DNA of 64,000 bases from Acidisoma cellulosilyticum (GTDB lineage: Bacteria; Pseudomonadota; Alphaproteobacteria; Acetobacterales; Acetobacteraceae): positions 62,001 to 126,000 of the forward strand of contig NZ_JAESVA010000014.1 of assembly GCF_020621385.1 (NCBI RefSeq). The letters are read 5' to 3'. Both the position numbers and the translations under genes were made by a program. This document shows, piece by piece, positions 28,457 through 36,482 of the stretch. Below the pieces are notes generated by a model. It searched no databases. It was given only the letters and a program-made list of their open reading frames with translations, and was not told the origin of the DNA. Every line of letters starts with the position of its first letter. Within the stretch, counting starts at the first letter, position 1.

Positions 28457-29254
28457 ATGATGACAAGCGCTTTCTCCTTCGCTTTGCCCGGTGCGGTCGC
28501 CGTCTCGGGCGCATCTTCGGGTCTTGGTCACGCTGTCTGCCGTCTTCTGGCGGAAGCGGGTGTTCTGACAATCGGCGTGGATCGCGCGCCGGCCTTGAGC
28601 GATCTCCTGGAAACGGATGGCTATCGTCATATTCAGGGTGACGTGACACGCGATGAGACATGGGAAGCTGTCGCGCAAGCCCTGTCGGCCAGCGGGCGGG
28701 GGTCATATGGTCTCGTCACCGCCGCGGCCATGCTGGATGTCGGAACAATCATTGAAACCGGGCGAGACGATCTGCTGCGGACATTTGACGTCAATGTCGT
28801 GGGCACCGCGCTCGCCTTTCGCGCCATCCTGCCGCTCATGATTGCGCATGGTGCCGGCAGCATCGTCGCGGTCGCGAGCGTCGACGCGAGTTTTGCCGAG
28901 CAGCAACTCGCGGTCTATGCAGCGTCCAAGGCCGCGGTGCGACAGCTTGCCCGCACGGTCGCGATGGATCACGCGCGTCAGGGAGTTCGCGTCAATGTGC
29001 TCAGTCCCGGTCCGATGATGGCAGGGCTGTTCAAGCGCCATCTGGAATCGGCGGCCGATAGCGCTGCCTTCCTGGCCACGCGGTCGGCGCGCCAACCGGG
29101 GGGCCGCATTCTGGAGGCGGAGGAGGTTGCGCGCGCAGCCTTGTTCCTGCTGTCGGACGGTGCCGCCGCGCTCAATGGCGCCGATCTCATCGCCGATGGC
29201 GGCTTGACGACAAGCTTCGATTTCCGCACGGGCGCCGAAGGCGCTTCAGTCTGA
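28457..29254 (+). CDS. SDR family NAD(P)-dependent oxidoreductase
   Basis: A 265-residue short-chain dehydrogenase: SGASSGLG (about 16-23), catalytic YAASK (about 154-158), and C-terminal NGADLIADGGLT. It follows the binding-protein gene by 9 bases with a GAGGGAGA ribosome site and is followed 20 bases later by another SDR, so the two may act in sequence on the same molecule. Specific substrate unknown. Confidence 0.91.
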   Translation: MMTSAFSFALPGAVAVSGASSGLGHAVCRLLAEAGVLTIGVDRAPALSDLLETDGYRHIQGDVTRDETWEAVAQALSASGRGSYGLVTAAAMLDVGTIIETGRDDLLRTFDVNVVGTALAFRAILPLMIAHGAGSIVAVASVDASFAEQQLAVYAASKAAVRQLARTVAMDHARQGVRVNVLSPGPMMAGLFKRHLESAADSAAFLATRSARQPGGRILEAEEVARAALFLLSDGAAALNGADLIADGGLTTSFDFRTGAEGASV

Positions 29255-29274
29255 GAAACAAAGGGTAAGCGCAA

Positions 29275-30078
29275 ATGGAATCGGGATTAAAGGGACAGAT
29301 CGTCCTCATCACCGGGGCGGCCAAGGGCATTGGCAAGGCAACGGCACTCGCCTTCGCGCGTGAAGGCGCGCAACTGGCTTTGCTGGATATCGATGAAGCT
29401 GGTCTGGCCGAGGTCAAGGCGGAAGCCGAAGCGATCGGCGTCTCCGTGGCAATCGCCAAGACGGACCTGTCGACGGAGCAGGGGATCAACCGCGGTATTG
29501 ATGCGGTGCTGTCCGCCACGGGCGGGCAGGTCGATATACTCGTCAATAATGTCGGTTCCGGCTCCGTTCGGCGCTTTGAAGAACTCACTGACAGCGACTG
29601 GGACGCGACGATGCAGCTCAATTTCATGAGCTATGTGCGCACCTGCCGAAAACTGCTGCCGGTGCTGCGGCAGAGAGCGAAGCCGGTCATCATCAACAAT
29701 GCCTCCGATCTTGCCCGCCAGCCGGAGCCGGTGCCGGTGGACTATTCGGCATCCAAGGCGGCGGTACTGGCGCTGACCAAGGGCCTCGCCCGCGCGGAAG
29801 GGCCGCTGATCCGCGTCAATGCCGTCGCACCGGGCCCGATCTGGACGCCGTTCTGGACCAAGCCCGGCGGGTTCGCCGATACCATGAGCACCTTCCATGG
29901 ACGGCCGCCGCAGGAAGCCGTGGAATATGAAATGTCCTTGCGCCAGCTTCCCCTCGGTCGCCTTGGCAAGCCTGAGGAAGTGGCCAATGTCATCGTCTTT
30001 CTGGCCTCCGATCTGGCCAGTTTCGTGACCTCGGCTGTCTGGGGTGTCGACGGCGGCAGTATTCGCAGCATCGTGTGA
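29275..30078 (+). CDS. SDR family NAD(P)-dependent oxidoreductase
   Basis: This 267-residue short-chain dehydrogenase has TGAAKGIG (about 13-20), NNVGSGSV, catalytic YSASK (about 157-161), and ends WGVDGGSIRSI. It is the last gene of the 19997-30078 unit and is followed by a strong hairpin at 30149. Together with the genes at 16544, 24598 and 28457 and the MDR enzyme at 19997, it makes five dehydrogenases in the region. That suggests successive oxidation of several hydroxyls. Confidence 0.91.
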   Translation: MESGLKGQIVLITGAAKGIGKATALAFAREGAQLALLDIDEAGLAEVKAEAEAIGVSVAIAKTDLSTEQGINRGIDAVLSATGGQVDILVNNVGSGSVRRFEELTDSDWDATMQLNFMSYVRTCRKLLPVLRQRAKPVIINNASDLARQPEPVPVDYSASKAAVLALTKGLARAEGPLIRVNAVAPGPIWTPFWTKPGGFADTMSTFHGRPPQEAVEYEMSLRQLPLGRLGKPEEVANVIVFLASDLASFVTSAVWGVDGGSIRSIV

Positions 30079-30148
30079 TCCAGGCGCTGTCAATACTGCT
30101 AGGGATGTCAGGTCTTCCGGTCCCGCAACAACGCAGATTTGGCGATGT

Positions 30149-30176
30149 ATTGGCCGATACTTCGGTATCGGCCAAT
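30149..30176. terminator. 12-bp stem with TTCG loop after the SDR operon
   Basis: ATTGGCCGATAC (30149-30160) and GTATCGGCCAAT (30165-30176) pair perfectly around a TTCG tetraloop. No T-run follows on either strand, so it may end the operon with Rho's help, or protect the 3' end of the mRNA. It lies between the last SDR gene and the pcaIJF operator. Confidence 0.55.
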
Positions 30177-30268
30177 AACCGGCCCCGCAATGTGCCTGCG
30201 GGTCGTTGCAAAGAATCCTCATTGATTTTCGGTGCGGCCATGTCCACACTCACCATCAATATGAACAC

Positions 30269-30287
30269 CTGTGCGGTATACGCACAA
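30269..30287. promoter_or_regulatory. IclR-type operator, site 3
   Basis: CTGTGCGGTATACGCACAA has the same 7-5-7 layout as sites 1 and 2 with one mismatch in the outermost base. It lies 54 bases before the pcaI-like start and links the lower pathway to the same regulator. Confidence 0.78.
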
Positions 30288-30341
30288 TTTACATCGCCGG
30301 TTCAGTATCGGCGTGAAGCCTGGGATAGGAGATAGGTCGGC

Positions 30342-31022
30342 ATGATCGACAAGATCGTCGGCGATATTGCCGCCGCGCTGGATGGTGTGCGCGATGGCTC
30401 GACAATACTGGTCGGTGGTTTCGGCGCGGTGGGGCAGCCGGACGCCTTGATCGAAGGGCTGATCGAGCAAGGCGCGCGCGATCTGACCGTCGTCGCGAAT
30501 AATGCCGGTGCAGGTCTTGTCGGGCTGGCGAAGCTGCTCGCCGCCGGCCGTGTGCGGAAGATCATCTGTTCCTTTCCGCGATCGGCAGGCTCGGTCGTCT
30601 TTGAGGAATTGTTCAAGGCGGGCAGGCTTGAGCTTGAGATTGTGCCCCAGGGCACCTTGGCGGAACGCATTCGTGCGGCCGGGGCCGGCGTCGGCGCCTT
30701 CTATACGCCGACGGCCTATGGCACGAAGCTCGCTGACGGCAAGGAGAGCCGCATGATCGCGGGGCGCAATCATGTGCTGGAATTTGCATTGCCGGGTGAC
30801 GTCGCACTCGTCGAGGCTTGGCGAGCGGATCGTTGGGGCAACTGCGTCTTTCGGGAAAGTGGCCGGAATTTTAACCCGGTCATGGCGACGGCGGCGGGTC
30901 TGACCGTCGTGCAGACCCAGCATGTCGCAGCACTCGGCGATCTGGACCCCGAGGCCATCGTGACCCCCGGTATTTTCGTCCAGCGCGTTGTGCATGTGCC
31001 GTACGGCGATCCGCGCGGTTAG
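30342..31022 (+). CDS. pcaI: 3-oxoacid CoA-transferase subunit A (3-oxoadipate CoA-transferase, PcaI-like)
   Basis: A 226-residue class I CoA-transferase alpha subunit: GGFGAVGQPDALIEGL (about 26-41), NNAGAGLVGLA, and ARRA-type C-terminal regions are recognisable. With subunit B it moves CoA from succinyl-CoA to 3-oxoadipate. The thiolase two genes on and the maleylacetate-forming enzymes upstream support 3-oxoadipate over acetoacetate. Its stop codon overlaps the AGGAG ribosome site of the subunit B gene. Confidence 0.88.
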   Translation: MIDKIVGDIAAALDGVRDGSTILVGGFGAVGQPDALIEGLIEQGARDLTVVANNAGAGLVGLAKLLAAGRVRKIICSFPRSAGSVVFEELFKAGRLELEIVPQGTLAERIRAAGAGVGAFYTPTAYGTKLADGKESRMIAGRNHVLEFALPGDVALVEAWRADRWGNCVFRESGRNFNPVMATAAGLTVVQTQHVAALGDLDPEAIVTPGIFVQRVVHVPYGDPRG

Positions 31023-31033
31023 GAGACAGACCC

Positions 31034-31696
31034 ATGACCGATGTGACGGTTTTGACCCGCCATGAAATGGCCCGTCGTGTGGCGCAGGACATTCCCGAAG
31101 GATGGTATGTCAATCTTGGGATCGGAATCCCCACCATGGTCGCGGATTGCATTCCCGACGGGCGTGAGGTGCTGCTCCATTCCGAGAACGGTATTCTTGG
31201 CATGGGCGCCGCTCCCGCTCCGGATCAGATCAATCCTTGGCTGATCAATGCCGGCAAGCAGCATGTGACATTGCGGCAGGGCGGCGCGTTTTTTCATCAC
31301 GCCGATAGTTTCGCCATGATCCGTGGCGGCCATATCGATCTTTGCGTGCTGGGTGCTTTCGAGGTCGCGGAGAACGGGGATATCGCGAATTGGGCGACGT
31401 CTGCGGCGGATGCCGCACCGGCCGTCGGCGGCGCGATGGATTTGGCCGTCGGCGCCAAACGCATTTGGGTGGTGACCGAGCATACGACGAAGCAGGGCGC
31501 ACCGAAACTGGTCGAGCGTTGCGCCTATCCTTTAACGGCACTGGGGGCCGTCAGCCGCATTTACACCAATCTGGCGGTGATCGATGTGACGAGGGAAGGC
31601 TTCGTGGTTCTTGAGATGGTACCAGGGCTGACGCTGGAGGCGCTGCAGGCGCAAACCGGCGCGGCTTTGCGACTGAAGGATAAGCAGGATGTCTGA
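31034..31696 (+). CDS. pcaJ: 3-oxoacid CoA-transferase subunit B (PcaJ-like)
   Basis: A 220-residue class I CoA-transferase beta subunit. The catalytic Glu51 lies in the classic SENGILGMG motif, and NLGIGIPTMVADCI precedes it. It forms the active enzyme with the product of the gene 11 bases upstream. It overlaps the thiolase gene by 8 bases, so the three genes form a tight pcaIJF-type operon. Confidence 0.89.
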   Translation: MTDVTVLTRHEMARRVAQDIPEGWYVNLGIGIPTMVADCIPDGREVLLHSENGILGMGAAPAPDQINPWLINAGKQHVTLRQGGAFFHHADSFAMIRGGHIDLCVLGAFEVAENGDIANWATSAADAAPAVGGAMDLAVGAKRIWVVTEHTTKQGAPKLVERCAYPLTALGAVSRIYTNLAVIDVTREGFVVLEMVPGLTLEALQAQTGAALRLKDKQDV

Positions 31697-32894
31697 GGCC
31701 TTTATCTGCGACTTTACGCGCACGCCGATCGGCCGCTATGGCGGTGCGCTGAAAGATATGCGCGCGGATGATCTGGCGGCGCATCCTCTGCGGGTGTTGC
31801 GCGAACGAAACCCGAGTGTCGATTGGGATGCGGTCGATGATTGCTATCTCGGCTGTGCCAATCAGGCGGGGGAGGATAATCGCGATGTCGCCAGGATGGC
31901 CGTCCTGCTGGCCGGTTATCCTGTCGGCACGCCGGGGGGCACCATCAACCGCTTATGCGGATCGGGGCTCGACGCGGTCGGCACGGCAGCGCGGATGATC
32001 AGGCTCGGCGAAGGCGATCTGGTGCTGGCGGGCGGCGTCGAAAGCATGACGCGCGCGCCCTTCGTGATGGGGAAGGCGCCTGAAGCCTTTTCCCGACAGG
32101 CGGCCCTTCAGGACACGACCATCGGCTGGCGATTCATCAACCCCGCCATGAAGGCGATCTATGGCGTGGATAGCATGCCGGAAACGGGTGAGAATGTCGC
32201 GGAGCGGTTCGGCGTTTCGCGGGCTGACCAGGACGCCTTTGCCTTCCGGTCGCAACAGCGCGCGGCCGCGGCCCGGCAAGCGGGATATTTCGCCCGAGAG
32301 ATATCACCGGTCACGGTCAAGGACCGCAAAAGCGAGCTTGTCGTGGCGGAGGACGAGCATCCGCGTCCTGATACCAGCCTGGAGGGGCTCGCCAAGCTGA
32401 AGGCGCCTTTCCGCCGCGAGGGCGGGACAGTGACGGCGGGCAATGCGGCCGGCGTCAATGACGGTGCGGCGGCGCTGATTCTGGCAAGTGAGGCCGGCAT
32501 CCGCCGTCATGGCCTGACGCCACGCGCCCGCATCCTCGCGATGGCGACGGCGGGGGTCGAGCCGGCCATCATGGGGATCGGCCCGGCGCCGGCGGTCGAG
32601 AAACTGCTTGCGCAGACAGGACAGTCCTTGCACGGCATCGAGCTCATCGAATTGAACGAGGCTTTCGCGAGCCAGGCTCTTGCGGTGCTGCGCCGTCTTG
32701 GCCTGCCGGATGATTCCGGACTGGTCAATCCCTACGGCGGCGCCATCGCTTTGGGCCATCCGCTCGGCATGTCCGGCGCCCGTCTTGCCATGACGGCGGT
32801 CAATGGGCTTGAAACGCAAGGCATGAAGCGCGCGGTGGCGACGATGTGCATCGGGGTGGGGCAGGGGATTGCGATGCTGATCGAGCGGGTTTGA
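31689..32894 (+). CDS. pcaF: 3-oxoadipyl-CoA thiolase (PcaF-like)
   Basis: A 401-residue thiolase that opens exactly like PcaF proteins (FICDFTRTPIGRYGGAL). The nucleophile Cys90 is in NRLCGSGLDA, the His in GGAIALGHPLGMSG (about 356) and the second Cys in CIGVGQG (about 387). It cleaves 3-oxoadipyl-CoA with CoA to succinyl-CoA and acetyl-CoA, the end of the pathway fed by the dioxygenase and maleylacetate reductase. It is the last gene of the operon under operator site 3. Confidence 0.92.
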   Translation: MSEAFICDFTRTPIGRYGGALKDMRADDLAAHPLRVLRERNPSVDWDAVDDCYLGCANQAGEDNRDVARMAVLLAGYPVGTPGGTINRLCGSGLDAVGTAARMIRLGEGDLVLAGGVESMTRAPFVMGKAPEAFSRQAALQDTTIGWRFINPAMKAIYGVDSMPETGENVAERFGVSRADQDAFAFRSQQRAAAARQAGYFAREISPVTVKDRKSELVVAEDEHPRPDTSLEGLAKLKAPFRREGGTVTAGNAAGVNDGAAALILASEAGIRRHGLTPRARILAMATAGVEPAIMGIGPAPAVEKLLAQTGQSLHGIELIELNEAFASQALAVLRRLGLPDDSGLVNPYGGAIALGHPLGMSGARLAMTAVNGLETQGMKRAVATMCIGVGQGIAMLIERV

Positions 32895-33014
32895 AATCGG
32901 CGCGCTAACGTTTGATCGCCTGTCCGATGCTGTCTTCTTAATCACAAAGCATTATTTGATCGGGCGCAGGGCAAGTTTTCCCTGCTGTCCAAGCGCTGCA
33001 ATTGAAATATGGTA

Positions 33015-33028
33015 TTGGAACGCTCCAA
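33015..33028. promoter_or_regulatory. LacI-type operator-like palindrome before a small orphan gene
   Basis: TTGGAACGCTCCAA is a near-perfect palindrome with a central CG (one mismatched pair). It closely resembles the operator at 39843-39856, and it lies 24 bases before the small gene's ATG. The same LacI regulator is the likely binder. Confidence 0.55.
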
Positions 33029-33052
33029 ACTTCAGTGTATGGCGTGAAAATC

Positions 33053-33268
33053 ATGCAATTGCTTTTTGACAACCCAGTGACGGAATTCATGAACCTGAAG
33101 AAAGGAGACCAAACCTTCTTGACGGGTGTTTGGACGATCAAGGCCGTGATCATTGAAGTGCTGACCCCGACCAGGGCCCTCGTCAGGGTGATGGAAGGGA
33201 CGCTTGCGGGCGATGAGATTGAGGCGGATTTCGATAAAGGCGTGCTGGATTATGCGCAGCCTCACTAA
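33053..33268 (+). CDS. Hypothetical small protein (71 residues)
   Basis: A 71-residue soluble protein of unknown family. No signal peptide or membrane segment is visible. A beta-rich middle (VWTIKAVIIEVLTPTRALVR) precedes an acidic C-terminal part. ATG at 33053 is taken as the start, with a GTG at 33044 and an inner ATG at 33089 possible. Coding is supported by codon bias and by a LacI-type palindrome placed as in the neighbouring operon. It lies alone between pcaF and the convergent permease gene. Function unknown. Confidence 0.6.
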   Translation: MQLLFDNPVTEFMNLKKGDQTFLTGVWTIKAVIIEVLTPTRALVRVMEGTLAGDEIEADFDKGVLDYAQPH

Positions 33269-33367
33269 TCATCCTGATTGACGCTCGGCCCCTGCCGTAT
33301 CGCTGTCATCAATGTGATTTATGCAATCATAAAGTAATGCCGCGGTTTCTCGCCGGTTTCCGCGCGC

Positions 33368-34168
33368 TCAGCCCTTCACCGCGCCGCCCATCAGAAAGCC
33401 GCCCGAGAAGCTTCGCGCGAGCAGAAGATACAGAATGACGACGGGCAAGGAATAGATGATGGAAAAGGCAGCAATATCGCCGTAGCGGACATTGGCGGCG
33501 GCGATCAGGCCGTAGATCGTCAGCGGACCGGTCTGCTGATCGGGATCGCTGACCAGAACCAAGGGCACGATGAACGAGCCCCAGGCATTGATGAAGCTGA
33601 AGATCGCGGCTGAGGCGATGCCGGGCAGCGAAGCCGGCACGACGACATGGATGATCGTCTGCAGAAGGCTGGCGCGTTCCATCAGCGCTGCTTCCTCCAT
33701 TTCGCGCGGCACGGCGTCCATCGCAGTCTTGATAAGCCAAAGCGCGAAGGGCAGGCTGTTCGCGCCCAGGAAAATGCCGGTGGGCAGAAGGCTGAGCCAG
33801 CCGCAGGCCGCGAAGATCTGGAAGACCGGAATGATCATGATACCAACGGGAATCCCAGTCAGAAACAGCACCGTGATCATCAGCCCGTCACGCAGCGGTA
33901 TGCGTCGCCGCGACAAGGCATAGGCACCGAAAATGCCGGGCAAGACCGCGACAATGGTCGCGACCAGCGCCAGCAGCGTCGTGTTCCAGAGCGAGAGCAG
34001 GTAATCGCCGGCGGTCACGTTGCGGAAATGCGCCAAGGTCAGGCTCGGCCAGGTCAGCGCCCAGCTGGCATGAGCGTCGAGCGACGCGACCGCAAGCCAG
34101 AGCATGGGGGCGAAGAACAGCAGGGCGATGACGGCGAGCAGCGCGGTCGCCAGGGGATGAGGGCGCAT
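33368..34168 (-). CDS. CUT1 sugar ABC importer permease, MalG-like
   Basis: A 266-residue permease with six hydrophobic segments and the EAA-loop region EMEEAALMERASLLQTIIHV (about 150-170) that contacts the ATPase. The ATG at 34168 is right for family length; the longer frame to 34819 shadows the neighbouring permease gene. It is the last gene of the LacI-linked operon, 5 bases after the MalF-like gene. Confidence 0.92.
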   Translation of the reverse strand: MRPHPLATALLAVIALLFFAPMLWLAVASLDAHASWALTWPSLTLAHFRNVTAGDYLLSLWNTTLLALVATIVAVLPGIFGAYALSRRRIPLRDGLMITVLFLTGIPVGIMIIPVFQIFAACGWLSLLPTGIFLGANSLPFALWLIKTAMDAVPREMEEAALMERASLLQTIIHVVVPASLPGIASAAIFSFINAWGSFIVPLVLVSDPDQQTGPLTIYGLIAAANVRYGDIAAFSIIYSLPVVILYLLLARSFSGGFLMGGAVKG

Positions 34169-34173
34169 CGCTG

Positions 34174-35034
34174 TCAGCCTTGCCGTACGGCGCGAACATA
34201 AAGATAAGCGAAGCCTGTCGCGATCAGCACCAGAACATCCCCGATCAGCGCGCCATAGCCGAGATTGCTGAAGGTAAAGCCCTGCTGATAGGCATAGATC
34301 GGCAGGATCGCCGTCGCATCGTTCGGGCCGCCCGCCGTCATGATATAAGTCAGCGCGTAATTGGCCAGGATGATGAGCGTAACGAGCAGGAGATTGGTCA
34401 CCAGGCTGCGCCGCATCAGCGGCAGGGTGACGAACAGAAAGGTCTGGATGCGGGAGGCATTCTCCATCCGCGCTGCCTCCAGCACCTCGCGCGATATGCC
34501 GCGCAGGCCGCCGCCCAGCACCATCATGGAAAACCCCGCCGTCGCCCAGATATTGGCCAGGATGACGATCAGCATGGGATGATCGTCGAGCGGATCGGCC
34601 TGGCCGCCGAACAGCAGGCTGAGTGTGCCGCCCGTGGTGCTGAAAGCGTACCAGATCAGCGCGGCGGTGACGGGCGGCAGCATCCAGGCGAGAATGGCCA
34701 GCGCTCCGGCCAACCTTTGCCAGAAGACATGGGCATGCTGCATCAGCATCGCAAGCGCGAGGCCGACGACCGTGACGCCGACGACGGCGGAGCCGAACAG
34801 GAAGACGGCCGTCAACCACAGCGAATGCCAGAAGCTATTGTCCTGCGAGAGTCGGCGCAGATTGGCGGCACCCGTGAACCAGTAATGCTGCGCGTGGATG
34901 CCGGCGAGCGAGATATTGGTAAGACCGAGATAGAAGGCAAAGGCGACCGGCGCGAGGAACAGCAGAAGCAACAGAAGTCCGGCCGGGGCCAGCAGCAGAA
35001 GTCCGACCCCGTCCACACCTTTGCGCGGCACCAT
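34174..35034 (-). CDS. CUT1 sugar ABC importer permease, MalF-like
   Basis: A 286-residue permease with six hydrophobic segments and the EAA-type loop VLEAARMENASRIQTFLFVT (about 178-197). It pairs with the MalG-like subunit. It follows the binding-protein gene by 27 bases. The family transports mono- and disaccharides, polyols and glycerol phosphates. Confidence 0.92.
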   Translation of the reverse strand: MVPRKGVDGVGLLLLAPAGLLLLLLFLAPVAFAFYLGLTNISLAGIHAQHYWFTGAANLRRLSQDNSFWHSLWLTAVFLFGSAVVGVTVVGLALAMLMQHAHVFWQRLAGALAILAWMLPPVTAALIWYAFSTTGGTLSLLFGGQADPLDDHPMLIVILANIWATAGFSMMVLGGGLRGISREVLEAARMENASRIQTFLFVTLPLMRRSLVTNLLLVTLIILANYALTYIMTAGGPNDATAILPIYAYQQGFTFSNLGYGALIGDVLVLIATGFAYLYVRAVRQG

Positions 35035-35061
35035 TCTGTCTGCTCCCCGCCGGCCGGCTGT

Positions 35062-36426
35062 TCAGCGCGTCGCGATCTGATCGGCGCCAAGCTGGTTCGA
35101 CACATAGGACTTCATGGCGTCGATTGCCTGATCAACCGTCATATCCGTGTGCTGCGCCAGATTGCCGGTCGCCTGCTGCAGCGCATGCGACCAGACTTCG
35201 TATTCCGCCTTGGCCGGCGTCAGCTTGCCGAAGGGCAGAACCTGCGCGGAGACCGCGTTATAGGGCGGCGCAAAATCGACGAAGGACGCAGCCTTGGTAT
35301 AGCTCTGCGCTGCCGGCACGAAACCCGCCCAATTCGCGGCATCGATCTGGTTCTGCTGCTCTTCCATCACATCGAGCAGCTTCCAGGCATAGTCCTTATG
35401 CGTCGTCGCGGCCCCGATCGCGAGATCCCAGCCGCCGAGGGTGGTGGCAGCCCCCGGCGCCGCGCCCTGCACGGTCGGGATTGCGACCACACCGATCGTC
35501 TGCGGCGCTTCGGCCCAGCAGGGCGAGCAGATGGTCTTCGTCCAGTTGCCGCCGTAGTAGTTGGAACCGACGGCGATAGCGAGCTTGCCTTTCTGGAACA
35601 GCGCCAGCGGCACGGTGACGGCGGAGGGCGAGAAAAGATCGCTCAGGCTATCGCCCAGGCCTTCGTTATACATCGTCTTGACGAAGGTCAGCACCTCGCG
35701 CAGGCCCTTGCTGTCCACGACCCATTTGCCGTTGGCGTCCTGGATGGTGGCGTCGCTGGACCCGTTGAGCAGGTTTCCGGTGCCCTGCAGCAGCCCGTTG
35801 TCACCCGAACTGGTCCCGACATTCAGCCAAAGCGGTACCACACCCGGCACCTTCGCCTTGATCGCGCGTGCGGCCGTCAGGATGTCGTCCCAGGTCTTGG
35901 GCTGCCAGTCATCGGGCAGGCCGGCCTGCTTGAACATGGCCTTGTTGTAATAGAGTTGGCTGTCGTTCTCGCCGGTGCTGACGGCATAGACCTTGCCGTC
36001 GAATTGGCCCTCCGCCTTGATCGCGTCAGGGAATTCTTTCCACCAGCCGGCGGTCGCAAGCTGGTCATCCATCGGCAGCAACCAGCCCGAGGACTGGAAC
36101 TGGCCCAGGGCCGGCGTCGGCAATTGCGCGACATCGGGCGCCGTGCTGCGGGATCGGTATAACAGGCTGAGCTTGTTGATGATATCGGGATAGCCGCCGG
36201 GGATCGGAACAAGTTTGACCTCGGCGTCCGGGTATTTCTTTTCGAACGCCGCCTTGACGTTGTCGTACCATTTCTTGGCGAAGTCGTTGGTATCGAAGAC
36301 ATATTCGGACCCATAGGCCAGGGTCACGATCGTCTTGGTCTGCGCCTGCGCGCGATAGCCGGTGGCGATGAAGGCGCAGCTGGCGAGCAGGGCGAGAGCC
36401 AGTCGACGCGGTCCGGTCTTTGGCAT
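35062..36426 (-). CDS. CUT1 extracellular sugar-binding protein (family 1)
   Basis: A 454-residue periplasmic binding protein with a signal peptide (core about 9-22, cleavage near AQA at about 28). Typical features are VYAVSTGENDSQLYYNK at about 143-159, LFQKGKLAIAVGS, and GGWDLAIGA. The fold binds sugars, glycerol-phosphates or polyols. The ATG at 36426 is supported by the signal peptide; the frame to 36666 is not needed. It stands after the ATPase gene in the operon. Confidence 0.92.
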   Translation of the reverse strand: MPKTGPRRLALALLASCAFIATGYRAQAQTKTIVTLAYGSEYVFDTNDFAKKWYDNVKAAFEKKYPDAEVKLVPIPGGYPDIINKLSLLYRSRSTAPDVAQLPTPALGQFQSSGWLLPMDDQLATAGWWKEFPDAIKAEGQFDGKVYAVSTGENDSQLYYNKAMFKQAGLPDDWQPKTWDDILTAARAIKAKVPGVVPLWLNVGTSSGDNGLLQGTGNLLNGSSDATIQDANGKWVVDSKGLREVLTFVKTMYNEGLGDSLSDLFSPSAVTVPLALFQKGKLAIAVGSNYYGGNWTKTICSPCWAEAPQTIGVVAIPTVQGAAPGAATTLGGWDLAIGAATTHKDYAWKLLDVMEEQQNQIDAANWAGFVPAAQSYTKAASFVDFAPPYNAVSAQVLPFGKLTPAKAEYEVWSHALQQATGNLAQHTDMTVDQAIDAMKSYVSNQLGADQIATR

Positions 36427-36482
36427 GTCACGGTGACTCCAGAGGGTGAAAGGGTGTGTGATCGGTTGTTTGGTCAAGCAGC

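Noticed and set aside
26429-28678. 749-codon minus-strand frame opposite the dioxygenase and binding-protein genes
   Set aside because: Antisense to two clear genes with all iron ligands and a signal peptide; no family features.
32966-32985. GCAGGG/CCCTGC hairpin after pcaF
   Set aside because: Six base pairs and no T-run; too weak to call as a terminator.
34180-36162. 660-codon plus-strand frame opposite the CUT1 permease and binding-protein genes
   Set aside because: Long only because of high GC; the composition is that of an antisense frame and the minus-strand genes are certain.
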